A DNA stretch of 64,000 nucleotides, taken from positions 496,001-560,000 of the forward strand of contig NZ_JACHWR010000001.1 in assembly GCF_014191495.1 (NCBI RefSeq). The letters run 5' to 3'. Both the position numbers and the translations under genes were made by a program. The notes under the pieces are model-generated. The model was not told where the DNA came from. It saw nothing but the letters and a program-made list of their open reading frames with translations, and ran no database searches. This document shows positions 17,799 to 26,515 of this stretch, in pieces (position 1 is the first letter of the stretch; each line of letters begins with the position of its first letter). Origin of the DNA: Nocardioides soli (GTDB taxonomy: Bacteria; Actinomycetota; Actinomycetes; Propionibacteriales; Nocardioidaceae).

Positions 17799-18179
17799 AT
17801 GTCGCGGGAACGATTGCTGACTGATGCTCAGTGGGAGCGGATCGAGCCGCTGATGCCGTCCTCAGACGGTCAGCGAGGACGGCCGTTTCGAGATCACCGT
17901 CAGGTGGTCGAGGGGATCATCTACCGACTCCGGACCGGGGTTGCGTGGCGTGACCTTCCCGAGTCGTTCGGGCCGCATCAGACGGTCTCGAAGCGGCATC
18001 GTCGATTCAGCGCTGACGGCACCTGGGACCGGATCCACGCCCGGTTGGTGGCCGAGGCCGACGCGGCAGGGCAGGTCGATTGGACGGTGTCGGTGGACTC
18101 CACCATCAACCGTGCCCATCAGCACGCGACGAACACGAGCCGCCTCGAGCGGCCCGCTGGCGTGCACACGGGGGGCTGA
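17799..18179 (+). CDS. IS5-family transposase, first frame (OrfA)
   Basis: 126 residues beginning MSRERLLTDAQWERIEPLMP, with GRPFRDHRQVVEGIIYRLRTGVAWRDLP and the catalytic VDWTVSVDSTINRAHQH. It ends at TGA directly after a run of six G's (ACGGGGGGCTGA). The homologous minus-strand element has the same arrangement, which argues for programmed slippage and against a random frameshift. Confidence 0.88.
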   Translation: MSRERLLTDAQWERIEPLMPSSDGQRGRPFRDHRQVVEGIIYRLRTGVAWRDLPESFGPHQTVSKRHRRFSADGTWDRIHARLVAEADAAGQVDWTVSVDSTINRAHQHATNTSRLERPAGVHTGG

Positions 18180-18714
18180 GTCGAACTACATGAATCGGGC
18201 CGTAGAGCCTGGTTTCGAGCCCCTGGACCATGCGATCGGCAGATCGCGCGGTGGCCTGTCGACCAAGGTCCACCAGTTGGTGGACGGTGGCAGGCGACCT
18301 CTCGTGGTCGCTGTCACCGCCGGCCAGGCAGGCGACTCGCCCCTGCTGCGCTGGCTCCTGGCCGACCTGGCCGTCGCCCGACCCGGTCGCGGGCGGCCCC
18401 GCACGCGACCCGATCAACTGCTCGGCGACAAGGCCTACTCATCACGCGCCAACCGCGCCCTGCTCCGCAGCAAGCGCGTCCGAGCGGTCATCCCGCAGCG
18501 AGACGACGAGATCGGCAACCGCGTCCGCCGCGGCTCCTCAGGAGGGCGACCACCCTCATTCGACCCCGTCACCTACAAGCGCCGCAACGTCGTCGAGCGC
18601 TCCGTCAACGACCACAAGCAGTGGCGCGGCATCGCCACCCGCTACGACAAACTCGCCTACGTCTACCGCGGAGGCATCGTCGTTCGCGCCATCACCATCT
18701 GGCTGCGCGAATAG
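18172..18714 (+). CDS. IS5-family transposase, second frame (OrfB)
   Basis: C-terminal catalytic half, entered in the +1 frame at the G run and reading AESNYMNRAVEPGF. It contains GRSRGGLSTKVHQLVDGG, VTAGQAGDSPLL, LLGDKAYSSRANRALL and RRNVVERSVNDHKQWRGIATRYDKL with the DDE Glu. The frame is open to a TAG 11 bp from the IS end. Likely made only as an OrfAB fusion. Confidence 0.85.
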   Translation, partial: GAESNYMNRAVEPGFEPLDHAIGRSRGGLSTKVHQLVDGGRRPLVVAVTAGQAGDSPLLRWLLADLAVARPGRGRPRTRPDQLLGDKAYSSRANRALLRSKRVRAVIPQRDDEIGNRVRRGSSGGRPPSFDPVTYKRRNVVERSVNDHKQWRGIATRYDKLAYVYRGGIVVRAITIWLRE

Positions 18715-18736
18715 GGAGCCACGCCCTAGGCCGTGC

Positions 18737-19723
18737 TTAAGGCAGCTCGCCGGCGACCGGGGCCGCGGCGGTGGTGCGCTCCCCCAGCTTCACCCCGACG
18801 ACGCCGACGAGGATCAACACCCCACCGAGCAGCTGGACCGGTCGGGGCAGCTCGTCGAGCAGCAACCACGCGAACACCACGGCAGCCACGACCTCGAGCA
18901 GCGCGACGAACGACGCGAGGCGCGAGCCGAGGCGGCGACCGGCGGCGATGCCGGTTGTGTACGGCACGGCGGCGGTGACGACCCCGAGGAGCACCAACGG
19001 CACCCACCAGGCGACGTCGGTGCCGGCGTACGCCACCTCGGCGGTCGCGCGCCGCATCGGGAGCACGCCGACCAGGCCGGCGAGGCCGAGCACCCCACCG
19101 CCGACGAGCAGGCCGCCGGCCGCGAGCGCCATCGGCGGCAGGCCGTTGTCCTCGTCGGCGGAGATGACGAAGTACGTCGCCGCGCCGACCATCGCGGCGA
19201 GCGCCCACAGGACCCCGGCCGCGGAGAGACCGACGCCGGAGACGAGGTCGAGGACCAGCACCAGGCCGACCGCGGCGATGCCGGCGCCGACCAGCGTCAC
19301 CCGCCCGGGCCGCTGGCCGTGTCGCAGCCACATCCAGGCCACGACCGCGGCCGGCGCGGTGTACTCGATGAGGAGCGCCGGCCCGACCTGCATGTGCTGG
19401 ACCGCCGAGAAGTAGCAGAACTGGGCACCCGCGACGGCGATCGTGCCGTACAGCAGGATCAGGCTGGCGTTGCGGCGCACCAGGCCCCACCGGCCGCGCA
19501 GTGCTAGCAGGCCGAACGGCAGCACGACCAGCGCCGCCAGGGAGATCCGGATCAGCACGATCGCACCCGGGCTCCAGCCGGACTCGAGCAGCGGGCGCGC
19601 GAGCGGGCCGGAGAGGCCGAACGTCGTCGCGGAGACGACCGCGAACGCCAGCCCGGCGGGCAGCCGGGAGCCCGCTGCCGCCTCCGGGGCGGTCGTCGAC
19701 GGGTCGTCAGCCAGTTTGCTCAC
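18737..19723 (-). CDS. EamA/DMT-superfamily permease
   Basis: A 328-residue protein with ten predicted membrane segments in two five-helix EamA repeats (about 25-160 and 170-310). Features include ATTFGLSGPLARPLL in the first helix pair, LIEYTAPAAVVAWMW near the end of repeat 1, and LLEVVAAVVFAWLLLDELP in repeat 2. The group exports metabolites such as amino acids; the substrate is unknown. GTG start. The gene is divergent from the CGNR regulator with only 59 bp between, which suggests regulation by it. Its 3' end lies 11 bp from the IS nest, and the reading frame is intact. Confidence 0.87.
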   Translation of the reverse strand: MSKLADDPSTTAPEAAAGSRLPAGLAFAVVSATTFGLSGPLARPLLESGWSPGAIVLIRISLAALVVLPFGLLALRGRWGLVRRNASLILLYGTIAVAGAQFCYFSAVQHMQVGPALLIEYTAPAAVVAWMWLRHGQRPGRVTLVGAGIAAVGLVLVLDLVSGVGLSAAGVLWALAAMVGAATYFVISADEDNGLPPMALAAGGLLVGGGVLGLAGLVGVLPMRRATAEVAYAGTDVAWWVPLVLLGVVTAAVPYTTGIAAGRRLGSRLASFVALLEVVAAVVFAWLLLDELPRPVQLLGGVLILVGVVGVKLGERTTAAAPVAGELP

Positions 19724-19770
19724 GGCTGATGCTATCCCGGCAATCTTCTACGAATGTCGTGACCTTTCAG

Positions 19771-19776
19771 TAATAT
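19771..19776 (+). promoter_or_regulatory. Probable -10 element of a leaderless CGNR gene
   Basis: TAATAT stands out in a GC-rich sequence and ends 6 bases before the ATG of the CGNR gene, so transcription would start at or next to the start codon. Such leaderless messages are common in actinobacteria. On the other strand TTGACA (19780-19775) is a possible -35 for the EamA gene, so the two promoters would overlap. Confidence 0.5.
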
Positions 19777-19782
19777 GTCAAC

Positions 19783-20322
19783 ATGCCCTTGGCGAATGAC
19801 ACCACGATCACGCTGCAAGCAGCGGTCGTGCTCGCCAACTCCGCGATCGGCACCGACACGCTCACCGAGCTCGACCAGCTGGACGCCTGGTACGCCGAGT
19901 ACCTCCACACCGGGCGGCGGGCGACGAGCAGCGACGAGCTCGACAGCGTGCGGGCCGTGCGTCCAATCCTCTACGACCTGCTGAGCGCCGACCGCGACCG
20001 CGCGGCCGAGCTCGTCAACGAGCTGCTCGCGGAGTCGGGCACGGTCCCGCAGCTGGTGCGGCACGGCGACTGGGACTGGCACCTGCACGGGGTATCCCCC
20101 GACGCCGGGCCGGCGACCCGCATCGTCGTCGACACCGCGATGGCGATGGTCGACGTCATCCGCGACGACGAGATGTCCCGCCTGGGCATCTGCGCCGACG
20201 AGACCTGCACCGGCATCGTGCTCGACCTCTCGCGCAACCGGTCGCGCCGGTTCTGCTCCACGGCCTGCGGCAACCGCAACGCGGTCGCTGCCTACCGCGC
20301 GCGCCAGGCACGCGGCTCCTAG
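19783..20322 (+). CDS. CGNR zinc-finger protein (ABATE-domain regulator-like)
   Basis: 179 residues. The N-terminal two thirds is a helical ABATE-type domain; the C-terminal part holds a zinc finger: CADETCTGIVLDLSRNRSRRFCSTACGNR without interruption in the DNA, with paired Cys residues and the family-defining CGNR. Members are thought to be stress-linked transcription regulators (the finger suggests nucleic-acid binding). Probably regulates the divergent EamA transporter. Usual length for the family. Confidence 0.88.
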   Translation: MPLANDTTITLQAAVVLANSAIGTDTLTELDQLDAWYAEYLHTGRRATSSDELDSVRAVRPILYDLLSADRDRAAELVNELLAESGTVPQLVRHGDWDWHLHGVSPDAGPATRIVVDTAMAMVDVIRDDEMSRLGICADETCTGIVLDLSRNRSRRFCSTACGNRNAVAAYRARQARGS

Positions 20323-20340
20323 CCTCGCCCGTGACCGGCG

Positions 20341-21114
20341 TCAGCCCAGGAAGCGGCGCAGTACCTCGGTGAAGACCTGGGGCTGCTCGGAGTGCACCCA
20401 GTGCCCGGCGTCCTTGACGGTCACCCGCCGGTTGCGTGGGAACCAGCGGTCCATCGCGGCGGCGTACTCGTCGCGGACGTAGTCCGAGCGCTGACCCGCG
20501 ATCCACAGCGTCGGGCCCTGGTACGGCGGGGTGCCGGCGAGCGCGTCCTCCGGCCAGCCGCTGAGTGCGGCGATGTCGCGGCCCAGCACCTCGAGGTTGG
20601 GCTGCCACGACCAGCCGTCATCGCCGCGGCGCAGGTTCTGGAGCAGGAAGCTGCGCACCGTCGGATGCGGCACGGCGGCGGTCAGGGCGGCGTCGGCGTC
20701 GCGCCGGTGCTCGAGCCCGTCGAGATCGAGGGCCCGCATCGCCTGGATGTAGCCGATGAACTCGCCCGCCGACCCGTAGCCGACCGGCGAGACATCGACG
20801 ACGCACAGCCGCTCGACGAGCTCTGGGTGGCGCAGCGCCAGCACCATCGCCGCCTTGCCGCCCATCGAGTGTCCGACCAGCGCGACCGGGTCGTCGGCCC
20901 GGAACAGCTCCGCGACCCGGTCGGCGACGTCGACGTAGTCGAAGTGGTCGGGCCACGGCGAGCGACCGTGGTGCGGCATGTCGACCAGCAGCACCCGATG
21001 GTCCTCGGCGATCGCCTTGGCGACGGTGGTCCAGTTCTTGCCCTGGCCGAAGAGGCCGTGGCAGAAGGCCACCAGCGGACCGCTCTCCCCCAGCGTCGTG
21101 GTGTGGAGGGACAT
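20341..21114 (-). CDS. Alpha/beta hydrolase (YbfF-like esterase)
   Basis: A 257-residue alpha/beta hydrolase. The oxyanion region HGLFGQGKNW (about 19-28) and DMPHHGRSP precede the nucleophile elbow LVGHSMGGKAAM (Ser in GHSMGG); the catalytic His is in DAGHWVHSEQP near the C-terminus, with an Asp expected after LWIAGQRSDYV. HGLFG and PHHGRS match bacterial YbfF/BioH-like esterases. No signal peptide. Substrate unknown. It may form an operon with the membrane protein gene upstream (67-bp gap). Confidence 0.87.
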   Translation of the reverse strand: MSLHTTTLGESGPLVAFCHGLFGQGKNWTTVAKAIAEDHRVLLVDMPHHGRSPWPDHFDYVDVADRVAELFRADDPVALVGHSMGGKAAMVLALRHPELVERLCVVDVSPVGYGSAGEFIGYIQAMRALDLDGLEHRRDADAALTAAVPHPTVRSFLLQNLRRGDDGWSWQPNLEVLGRDIAALSGWPEDALAGTPPYQGPTLWIAGQRSDYVRDEYAAAMDRWFPRNRRVTVKDAGHWVHSEQPQVFTEVLRRFLG

Positions 21115-21181
21115 GGCGCGAGGTTAGTTCAGCACCCGGCGGTCGCGCCGCGCGGGCCCGGCCCTCGGTCGGCGGGCGAGG

Positions 21182-21964
21182 TCAGAAGTCGAAGCCGTCG
21201 AACATGTCGCCGAGGCCGTCGCCGAGACCACCGATCGCGTCGCCGATCCCGTCGCCGAGATCGCCGATGCCGTCGCCGATCGCACCGATGCCGTCGCCGA
21301 GCATGTCGAAGCCGCCGAGACCGCCGAAGAGCAGGCCGGTGAAGAGCACGGGGCCGAGGCCGCCGAAGGTGCCCACGGCGTACGGCTGGTAGGCGGGCCC
21401 GGCCTGGTAGTAGGGCACCCGCTGAGCCCCCGCCATCACCATCCGGGAGTCGGGGTCGGCGCCGGCGGAGACCCGCTCCGCGTCGAGCGCGCAGGCGGGC
21501 ACGTCGCGCGGCACGCCGCCCGCGGGCGCCCACGGCACGTCCGTCACGGACAGGCCGTGGCGCGGGTCGAAGAAGCAGGGCGGCCGCCGGGTCGGCAGCG
21601 GCTCACCGGCCACCCGGGCCTGCACGCAGGCGATCGCGTAGCGGCCGTCGTCGAGGATCTCGGTCACGTGCCGGACGTGGTCGGGCTGCGTCATCGAGTC
21701 GGCGGCGGTCTTCGCGGACTCGTAGGCGTCCAGCGCCCGCTGGTAGTCGGCGTTCTCGCCCGGGCTCAGCTCGCGGCCGGCCAGCTCGAGGTCGAGCTCC
21801 TGCAGCTGCTCGCCGAGCGACGTCACGTCCTCGAAGACGAGCTTGCGCACCGGCGCCAGCTCGGCCTCGCGGCGCTGGAGCTCGCGCTCCTTCGAGCGGC
21901 GCGACGCGACGACGGCCACCCCGATCGCGGCGGCGATGAGGAGCAGGATCAGCAGGCCTTCCAT
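21182..21964 (-). CDS. Membrane-anchored hypothetical protein with Gly/Asp repeat tail
   Basis: 260 residues of no family I recognise. Residues 3-20 form a membrane helix (LLILLLIAAAIGVAVVA) followed by a basic stop-transfer and a coiled-coil-like helix (RELQRREAELAP). A middle part contains Cys residues around YAIACVQARVAG and PPCFFDPRHG, which resembles the mature part of secreted or surface proteins. The last ~45 residues alternate GDGIG and GDGLG units. The tail is encoded by an imperfect DNA repeat. Topology suggests an N-terminal anchor with an extracytoplasmic domain. ATG chosen just before the membrane segment. Confidence 0.6.
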   Translation of the reverse strand: MEGLLILLLIAAAIGVAVVASRRSKERELQRREAELAPVRKLVFEDVTSLGEQLQELDLELAGRELSPGENADYQRALDAYESAKTAADSMTQPDHVRHVTEILDDGRYAIACVQARVAGEPLPTRRPPCFFDPRHGLSVTDVPWAPAGGVPRDVPACALDAERVSAGADPDSRMVMAGAQRVPYYQAGPAYQPYAVGTFGGLGPVLFTGLLFGGLGGFDMLGDGIGAIGDGIGDLGDGIGDAIGGLGDGLGDMFDGFDF

Positions 21965-22002
21965 GGCACCAGCGTACGTGGACCGCCACAGGCGGCCGAG
22001 GC

Positions 22003-23475
22003 TCAGGCGCGAGCGGGCTCGTCCGCCTCCTCGGTCCGGTCGTCGGCGGTGAGGGGCTGGGCGACGCTCTCCAGTGACCGCCCCTCGGCCTTGACCCCGA
22101 GGAACGCCTCGACGATGCCCGCGCCGATCATCAGCACAGCGCCGACGAGGTAGCCGAGCGCGATGCCGGTGATGTCCTGGTCGGCCGACGCCCGGTCGAT
22201 GAGCCAGCCGAAGAGGAGCGGCCCGCTGATGCCGCCAGCAGCCGTTCCGATCGCGTAGAAGAACGCGATGCAGAGCGCTCTGGTCTCCATGGGGAAGACC
22301 TCGCTGGCGGTCAGGTACGCCGCGCTCGCACCGGCCGAGGCGAAGAAGAAGATCACCGCGCCCAGGATCGTCAGCGACAGCGCGGTCACCGAGTCGAGCA
22401 GGAGGCCCGTCGCGCCGAGCAGCGCACCCGAGAACACGTAGGTGAAGGTGATCATCCGCACCCGGCCGATCCGGTCGAAGAGCGGGCTCAGCACCAGGGC
22501 GCCCGCGAAGTTGCTGGCCGCGAACGCCGCGATGTACCAACCGGTCTGCTCCACGCCGAGGAACGTGCTGAGAGTGTCGCCGTAGGTGAAGAAGAAGGCG
22601 TTGTAGAGGAACGCCTGGCCGACGAACAGCGAGAAGCACAGCACCGTGCGCTTGGGATAGAGCGTGAACACGGTGCGGGCGATCATGGTGAACGGGATCG
22701 TCTTGCGCTGCCGGATCGTGATCGTCTCGCCGGTCTCGGGCAGCCGCTCTCCGGACTCCTCCTTGACGGTGTCCTCGATGCTGCGGACGATGCGCTCCGC
22801 CTCGCCGTCGCGGCCGTGGATGAACAGCCAGCGCGGGCTCTCCGGCACGTTGCGGCGTACCAGGAGGATGCCGAAGGCGAGGATCGCGCCGAGGCCGAAC
22901 GCCAGTCGCCAGCCCCACTCGGCGGAGATCACCGTCGGGTCGAGCAGCGGGATCGTCAGCAGCGCCCCGCCGGCAGCGCCGATCCAGTAGGAGCCGTTGA
23001 TGGCGACGTCGACGCGGCCCCGGTACCTCGCGGGGATGAGCTCGTCGATGGCCGAGTTGATCGCGGCGTACTCGCCGCCGATGCCGAAGCCGGTGAAGAA
23101 GCGCGCCGTGAAGTACCACCACGGCGCCATCGAGAAGGCCGTCAGCACCGTCGCGCACGTGTAGACGACCAGGGTGACGATGAAGAGCTTCTTGCGTCCG
23201 AATCGGTCGGTGAGCTGTCCGAAGAACAGCGCACCCAGGCACGCGCCAGCGACGTAGATCGCGCCGGCGAAGCCGACGTCCCAGCTGCTCAGCCCCAGCC
23301 CGGTCTCCGGGTCCTTGAGCGCGTCCGACATCGAGCCCACGATCGTGACCTCGAGCCCGTCGAGGATCCAGACGGTGCCGAGCCCGATCACGATCAGCCA
23401 GTGCCACCGAACCCAGGGCAGCCGGTCCAACCGGGCCGGGATGTCGGTGGTGATCCGTCCTGTCTCCGCTCCCAT
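22003..23475 (-). CDS. MFS transporter (sugar/metabolite:H+ symporter type)
   Basis: 490 residues, twelve predicted membrane helices with a central soluble insert (about 215-265) carrying NVPESPRWLFIHGRDGEAERI. The helix 2-3 loop GQLTDRFGRKKLFI, the PESPRW motif after helix 6 and SPLFDRIGRVRM in the second half are the sugar-porter/MHS signatures. It should import a sugar, aromatic or carboxylic acid with protons. Start set at MGAETGRI; a longer open frame runs into the palindromic repeat. Upstream of it is the repeat and then the 3-hydroxyacyl-CoA dehydrogenase gene on the same strand. Confidence 0.9.
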   Translation of the reverse strand: MGAETGRITTDIPARLDRLPWVRWHWLIVIGLGTVWILDGLEVTIVGSMSDALKDPETGLGLSSWDVGFAGAIYVAGACLGALFFGQLTDRFGRKKLFIVTLVVYTCATVLTAFSMAPWWYFTARFFTGFGIGGEYAAINSAIDELIPARYRGRVDVAINGSYWIGAAGGALLTIPLLDPTVISAEWGWRLAFGLGAILAFGILLVRRNVPESPRWLFIHGRDGEAERIVRSIEDTVKEESGERLPETGETITIRQRKTIPFTMIARTVFTLYPKRTVLCFSLFVGQAFLYNAFFFTYGDTLSTFLGVEQTGWYIAAFAASNFAGALVLSPLFDRIGRVRMITFTYVFSGALLGATGLLLDSVTALSLTILGAVIFFFASAGASAAYLTASEVFPMETRALCIAFFYAIGTAAGGISGPLLFGWLIDRASADQDITGIALGYLVGAVLMIGAGIVEAFLGVKAEGRSLESVAQPLTADDRTEEADEPARA

Positions 23476-23516
23476 GGGCCGATCCGTACCCGGGGATGCG
23501 GATCGGCAAGCCGGGT

Positions 23517-23606
23517 GGTGGTTTCGAGGCTCGCTTCGCTCACACCTCAACCACCGTCACGGCGGTTGAGGTGCGAGCAGCGCCAGCGACGAGCCTCGAA
23601 ACCACC
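23517..23606. repeat. Nested-palindrome intergenic repeat, copy B
   Basis: Perfect 17-bp outer arms GGTGGTTTCGAGGCTCG (23517-23533) and its complement (23590-23606) enclose an inner stem ACCTCAACCACC/GGCGGTTGAGGT (one mismatch, loop GTCAC). Same architecture and largely the same sequence as copy A at 4911-4996. Here it lies between two co-directional genes and could separate their transcripts. Confidence 0.87.
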
Positions 23607-23615
23607 GCGCAGGGC

Positions 23616-25424
23616 TCAGCGGCTGCTGTAGTCCCGGAACCCGCGCTTCGTCTTGCGGCCCAGGTAGCCCGCGGTGACCAGGTGCTCGAGCAGCGGCGCC
23701 GGCGCGAACCCGGGCTCGCGGAACTCCAGGTAGAGCTCGCGCTGGATCGCCAGCGACACGTCGTTGCCGACCACGTCGAGCAGCTCGAAGGGACCCATCG
23801 GCAGCGCGCAGCCCTGCTTCATCGCGGTGTCGATGTCGTCGGCGGTGGCGTAGTGCGCCTCGAGCATCTTCACGGCGTCGTTGAGGTAGGGGAAGAGCAG
23901 CGCGTTGACGATGAAGCCGGCCCGGTCGCCGCAGGAGACGGCGACCTTGCCGAGGCCGGCGCACAGCGCGCGGGTGGTCTCGGTGACGTCGTCGGCGGTC
24001 ACGACGGTCGAGACGACCTCGACGAGCTTCATCACCTGGGCGGGGTTGAAGAAGTGCATGCCGATCACGTCTTGCGGCCGCGACGTCGCCTGGGCGCACG
24101 CGATGATCGGCAGGCTCGACGTGGTGGTGGCGAGGATGGCACCGGGCTTGCAGATCTCGTCGAGGTTCTCGAACAGCGTGGTCTTGATCGCGAGGTCCTC
24201 GGCGATCGCCTCGACGACCAGGTCCACGGAGGCGAGGTCGTCGAGCGAGGTCGTGCCGGTGAGCCGCGCGAGGATCTCGGTCTTGGCCTCCTCGGTGGCC
24301 CGGCCCCGCTGGATCTGCTTGTCGAGGGACTTGGCGATGGCGGAGCGCACGCCGGCGACCTTGTCGTCGGAGCGGCCGACGTACCGCACGTCGTACCCAC
24401 CCTTGGCGAAGACCTCGACGATGCCGGTCGCCATGGTGCCGGTGCCGACGACACCGACGACCTTGATGTCGTGACGCAGCTGCGGCGTGGCGTCGGCGGA
24501 CGGGGTCCGGTCGTCGGGCACGACGACCGGGCTGTCGGGCGCCTCGTAGGTGTAGAAGCCGCGGCCGGTCTTGCGGCCCAGCCAGCCCGCGGTGACCATC
24601 TGCTTGAGGATTGGTGACGGCGCGTGCAGCCGGTCGCGGCCCTGGCGGTACATCGTCTCGAGGATCTCGTACGCCGTGTCGAGGCCGATCAGGTCGAGCA
24701 GCGCGAGCGGGCCCATCGGGTAGCCGCAGCCGAAGCGCATCGCGGCGTCGATGTCCTCGCGGGTCGCGTAGCGGGCCTCGTACATCGAGACCGCGTGGTT
24801 GAGGTAGCCGAAGAGCAGCGTGTTGGCGATGAATCCGGCCTTGTCCCCGCACACGACCGGCGTCTTGCCGAGCTCCGCGACCAGGGCCGTCACGTCCTCG
24901 AGCACCTGCTCCTCGGTCACCACGGTGCGCACGATCTCGACGAGCTGCTGCACCGGAGCGGGGTTGAAGAAGTGTGTGCCGATCACCCGCCCGGGTCGCG
25001 AGTTGGCGGTCGAGATCTCGGTGACGGACAGGCTGGAGGTGTTGGTCGCCAGGATCGTGTCCAGTCCCACGATCGCGTCGAGCTCGCGGAAGAGCTCCTT
25101 CTTGGTCTGGAGCGACTCGACCACCGCCTCGATGACCAGGTCGGCGCCGGCGACGTCGGCCAGCGCGGTGGTGAAGGTGATCCGGCCGAGCAGCTCGCGC
25201 TGCTCCAGGTCGGTCATCTTCTCCCGCTTCACCGCGCGAGTGGTGGAGTGCTCGAGGTACTGCCGGCCGCGGGCCAGCGCGTCGTCGTCCTTCTCGACCC
25301 CGACCACGGTGTAGCCGTGCCGCGCGAAGACCTCGGCGATGCCGGCACCCATGGTGCCGAGGCCGAGGACGCCGATGGTCGTGTAGCTCCGCGAGGCGGC
25401 GGCTGGGGTGCTCATGCGGCGCAT
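23616..25424 (-). CDS. Fused double-domain 3-hydroxyacyl-CoA dehydrogenase
   Basis: 602 residues made of two complete 3-hydroxyacyl-CoA dehydrogenase units. Unit 1 (1-~300) has the NAD loop [13 protein letters not shown] and the catalytic [10 protein letters not shown]; unit 2 (~318-602) repeats this with [13 protein letters not shown] and [10 protein letters not shown]. Each unit ends with a C-terminal dimerisation block finishing GYLGRKT/GWLGRKT and GRGFYTYE or KRGFRDYSS. Single-unit enzymes are ~285 residues, so this is an internal duplication in which both active sites look intact. The reaction fits beta-oxidation or acetoacetyl-CoA reduction toward crotonyl-CoA. Two close ATGs exist at the start. 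Confidence 0.92.
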   Translation of the reverse strand: MRRMSTPAAASRSYTTIGVLGLGTMGAGIAEVFARHGYTVVGVEKDDDALARGRQYLEHSTTRAVKREKMTDLEQRELLGRITFTTALADVAGADLVIEAVVESLQTKKELFRELDAIVGLDTILATNTSSLSVTEISTANSRPGRVIGTHFFNPAPVQQLVEIVRTVVTEEQVLEDVTALVAELGKTPVVCGDKAGFIANTLLFGYLNHAVSMYEARYATREDIDAAMRFGCGYPMGPLALLDLIGLDTAYEILETMYRQGRDRLHAPSPILKQMVTAGWLGRKTGRGFYTYEAPDSPVVVPDDRTPSADATPQLRHDIKVVGVVGTGTMATGIVEVFAKGGYDVRYVGRSDDKVAGVRSAIAKSLDKQIQRGRATEEAKTEILARLTGTTSLDDLASVDLVVEAIAEDLAIKTTLFENLDEICKPGAILATTTSSLPIIACAQATSRPQDVIGMHFFNPAQVMKLVEVVSTVVTADDVTETTRALCAGLGKVAVSCGDRAGFIVNALLFPYLNDAVKMLEAHYATADDIDTAMKQGCALPMGPFELLDVVGNDVSLAIQRELYLEFREPGFAPAPLLEHLVTAGYLGRKTKRGFRDYSSR

Positions 25425-25527
25425 CGTGGCACGGGATCGCCGATCTCGGCAGTGGCGTAGTTCACTCGCAGGTAACTTGACGGTCCGATCGTCGGCGTCC
25501 GACCGGCCTCGACTAGATTCGTCGCCC

Positions 25528-26205
25528 GTGAGACTCGTCGTAGCCAGGTGCCAGGTCGACTACGCCGGGCGGCTGACCGCCCATCTCCCGATGGCCACGC
25601 GGGTGCTGATGATCAAGGCCGACGGCTCGGTGCTCGTGCACTCCGACGGCGGCTCCTACAAGCCGCTGAACTGGATGTCGCCCCCGTGCACCCTCCGCGA
25701 GGGCACCAACGACGACGGCCAGGTCGAGTGGACGGTCAGCAACCCCAAGAGCGACGACACGCTGCGGATCCTGATCGAGGAGATCCACCACGAGTCGAAC
25801 CACGACCTCGGCGTCGACCCCGGCCTGCGCAAGGACGGCGTCGAGAAGCACCTCCAGGGGCTGCTCGCCGAGCATCCCGCCACACTCGCCCCCGGCCTGA
25901 CCCTGGTACGCCGTGAGTTCCCCACCGCGATCGGCCCGGTCGACCTCATGTGTCGCGACGCGGACGGCGCGTCGGTCGCCGTCGAGATCAAGCGGCGCGG
26001 CGAGATCGACGGCGTCGAGCAGCTCACCCGCTACCTCGAGCTGCTCAACCGCGACCCCCTCCTCGCTCCGGTGCGCGGCATCTTCGCCGCCCAGGAGATC
26101 AAGCCCCAGGCCCGCGTGCTCGCCACCGACCGCGGCATCGCCTGCGCCGTCGTCGACTACGACGCGCTGCGCGGACTCGACGACCCGAGCCACCGGCTGT
26201 TCTGA
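25528..26205 (+). CDS. nucS: Mismatch-specific endonuclease NucS
   Basis: 225 residues. The N-terminal beta-rich DNA-binding/dimerisation half is followed by a RecB-type nuclease core with D139 (IGPVDLM) and E153-x-K155 ([13 protein letters not shown]). [12 protein letters not shown] is the final core helix. The C-terminus DDPSHRLF is the sliding-clamp interaction tail seen in actinobacterial NucS. The enzyme cleaves both strands at mismatches and replaces MutS/MutL in most actinobacteria. The GTG reading [10 protein letters not shown] matches the known family start; the open frame extends further upstream without similarity. Confidence 0.96.
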   Translation: MRLVVARCQVDYAGRLTAHLPMATRVLMIKADGSVLVHSDGGSYKPLNWMSPPCTLREGTNDDGQVEWTVSNPKSDDTLRILIEEIHHESNHDLGVDPGLRKDGVEKHLQGLLAEHPATLAPGLTLVRREFPTAIGPVDLMCRDADGASVAVEIKRRGEIDGVEQLTRYLELLNRDPLLAPVRGIFAAQEIKPQARVLATDRGIACAVVDYDALRGLDDPSHRLF

Positions 26206-26257
26206 TCGTCCACAGCCGCGAACGACCTCCTGGCACGCCCCGGCGGGAGCACGTACG

Positions 26258-26512
26258 GTGACCGGCATGACCGGTGACGCCAGCCTCCACCTCCGGGTGA
26301 GTCGACTCGAGAACGAGACCGAGTCGATCTACGAGCTCATCACCGAGGTCAGGTCCACCCAGCAGGAGCACACTCAGCGCCTCACCAGGGTGGAGGAGCG
26401 CCTCGCCGGGGTCGACGAGCGCCTCGCCGGGGTCGACGAGCGCCTCGCCACGATCGAGTCCACGCTGCACGAGGTCGTACGCCGCCTGCCGGAGCCGCCC
26501 GCGGGGTCGTGA
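26258..26512 (+). CDS. Small coiled-coil protein
   Basis: 84 codons from a GTG that sits 8 bases after GGGAG; an ATG three codons later is the alternative. Almost the whole protein is a predicted coiled coil (RVSRLENETESIYELI, then RLTRVEER). The seven-residue unit RLAGVDE occurs twice in tandem, encoded by an exact 21-bp direct repeat (26399-26419 and 26420-26440), followed by a diverged third unit RLATIES. No known domain. The repeat could change the coiled-coil length by slippage. It sits 52 bp after nucS and could be its operon partner. Confidence 0.6.
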   Translation: MTGMTGDASLHLRVSRLENETESIYELITEVRSTQQEHTQRLTRVEERLAGVDERLAGVDERLATIESTLHEVVRRLPEPPAGS

Positions 26513-26515
26513 GGC

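Larger units (their letters stand above)
17753..18725 (+). mobile_element. IS5/IS427-type insertion sequence, copy B
   Basis: About 973 bp between CTAG at 17749-17752 and CTAG at 18726-18729. Terminal inverted repeats begin GGCGTGGCTCC on both ends (11 bases perfect, then decaying). Same two-frame transposase design as copy A but in the opposite orientation and with different ends, so it belongs to a related but distinct IS. Shares the central CTAG with copy A. Confidence 0.88.
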
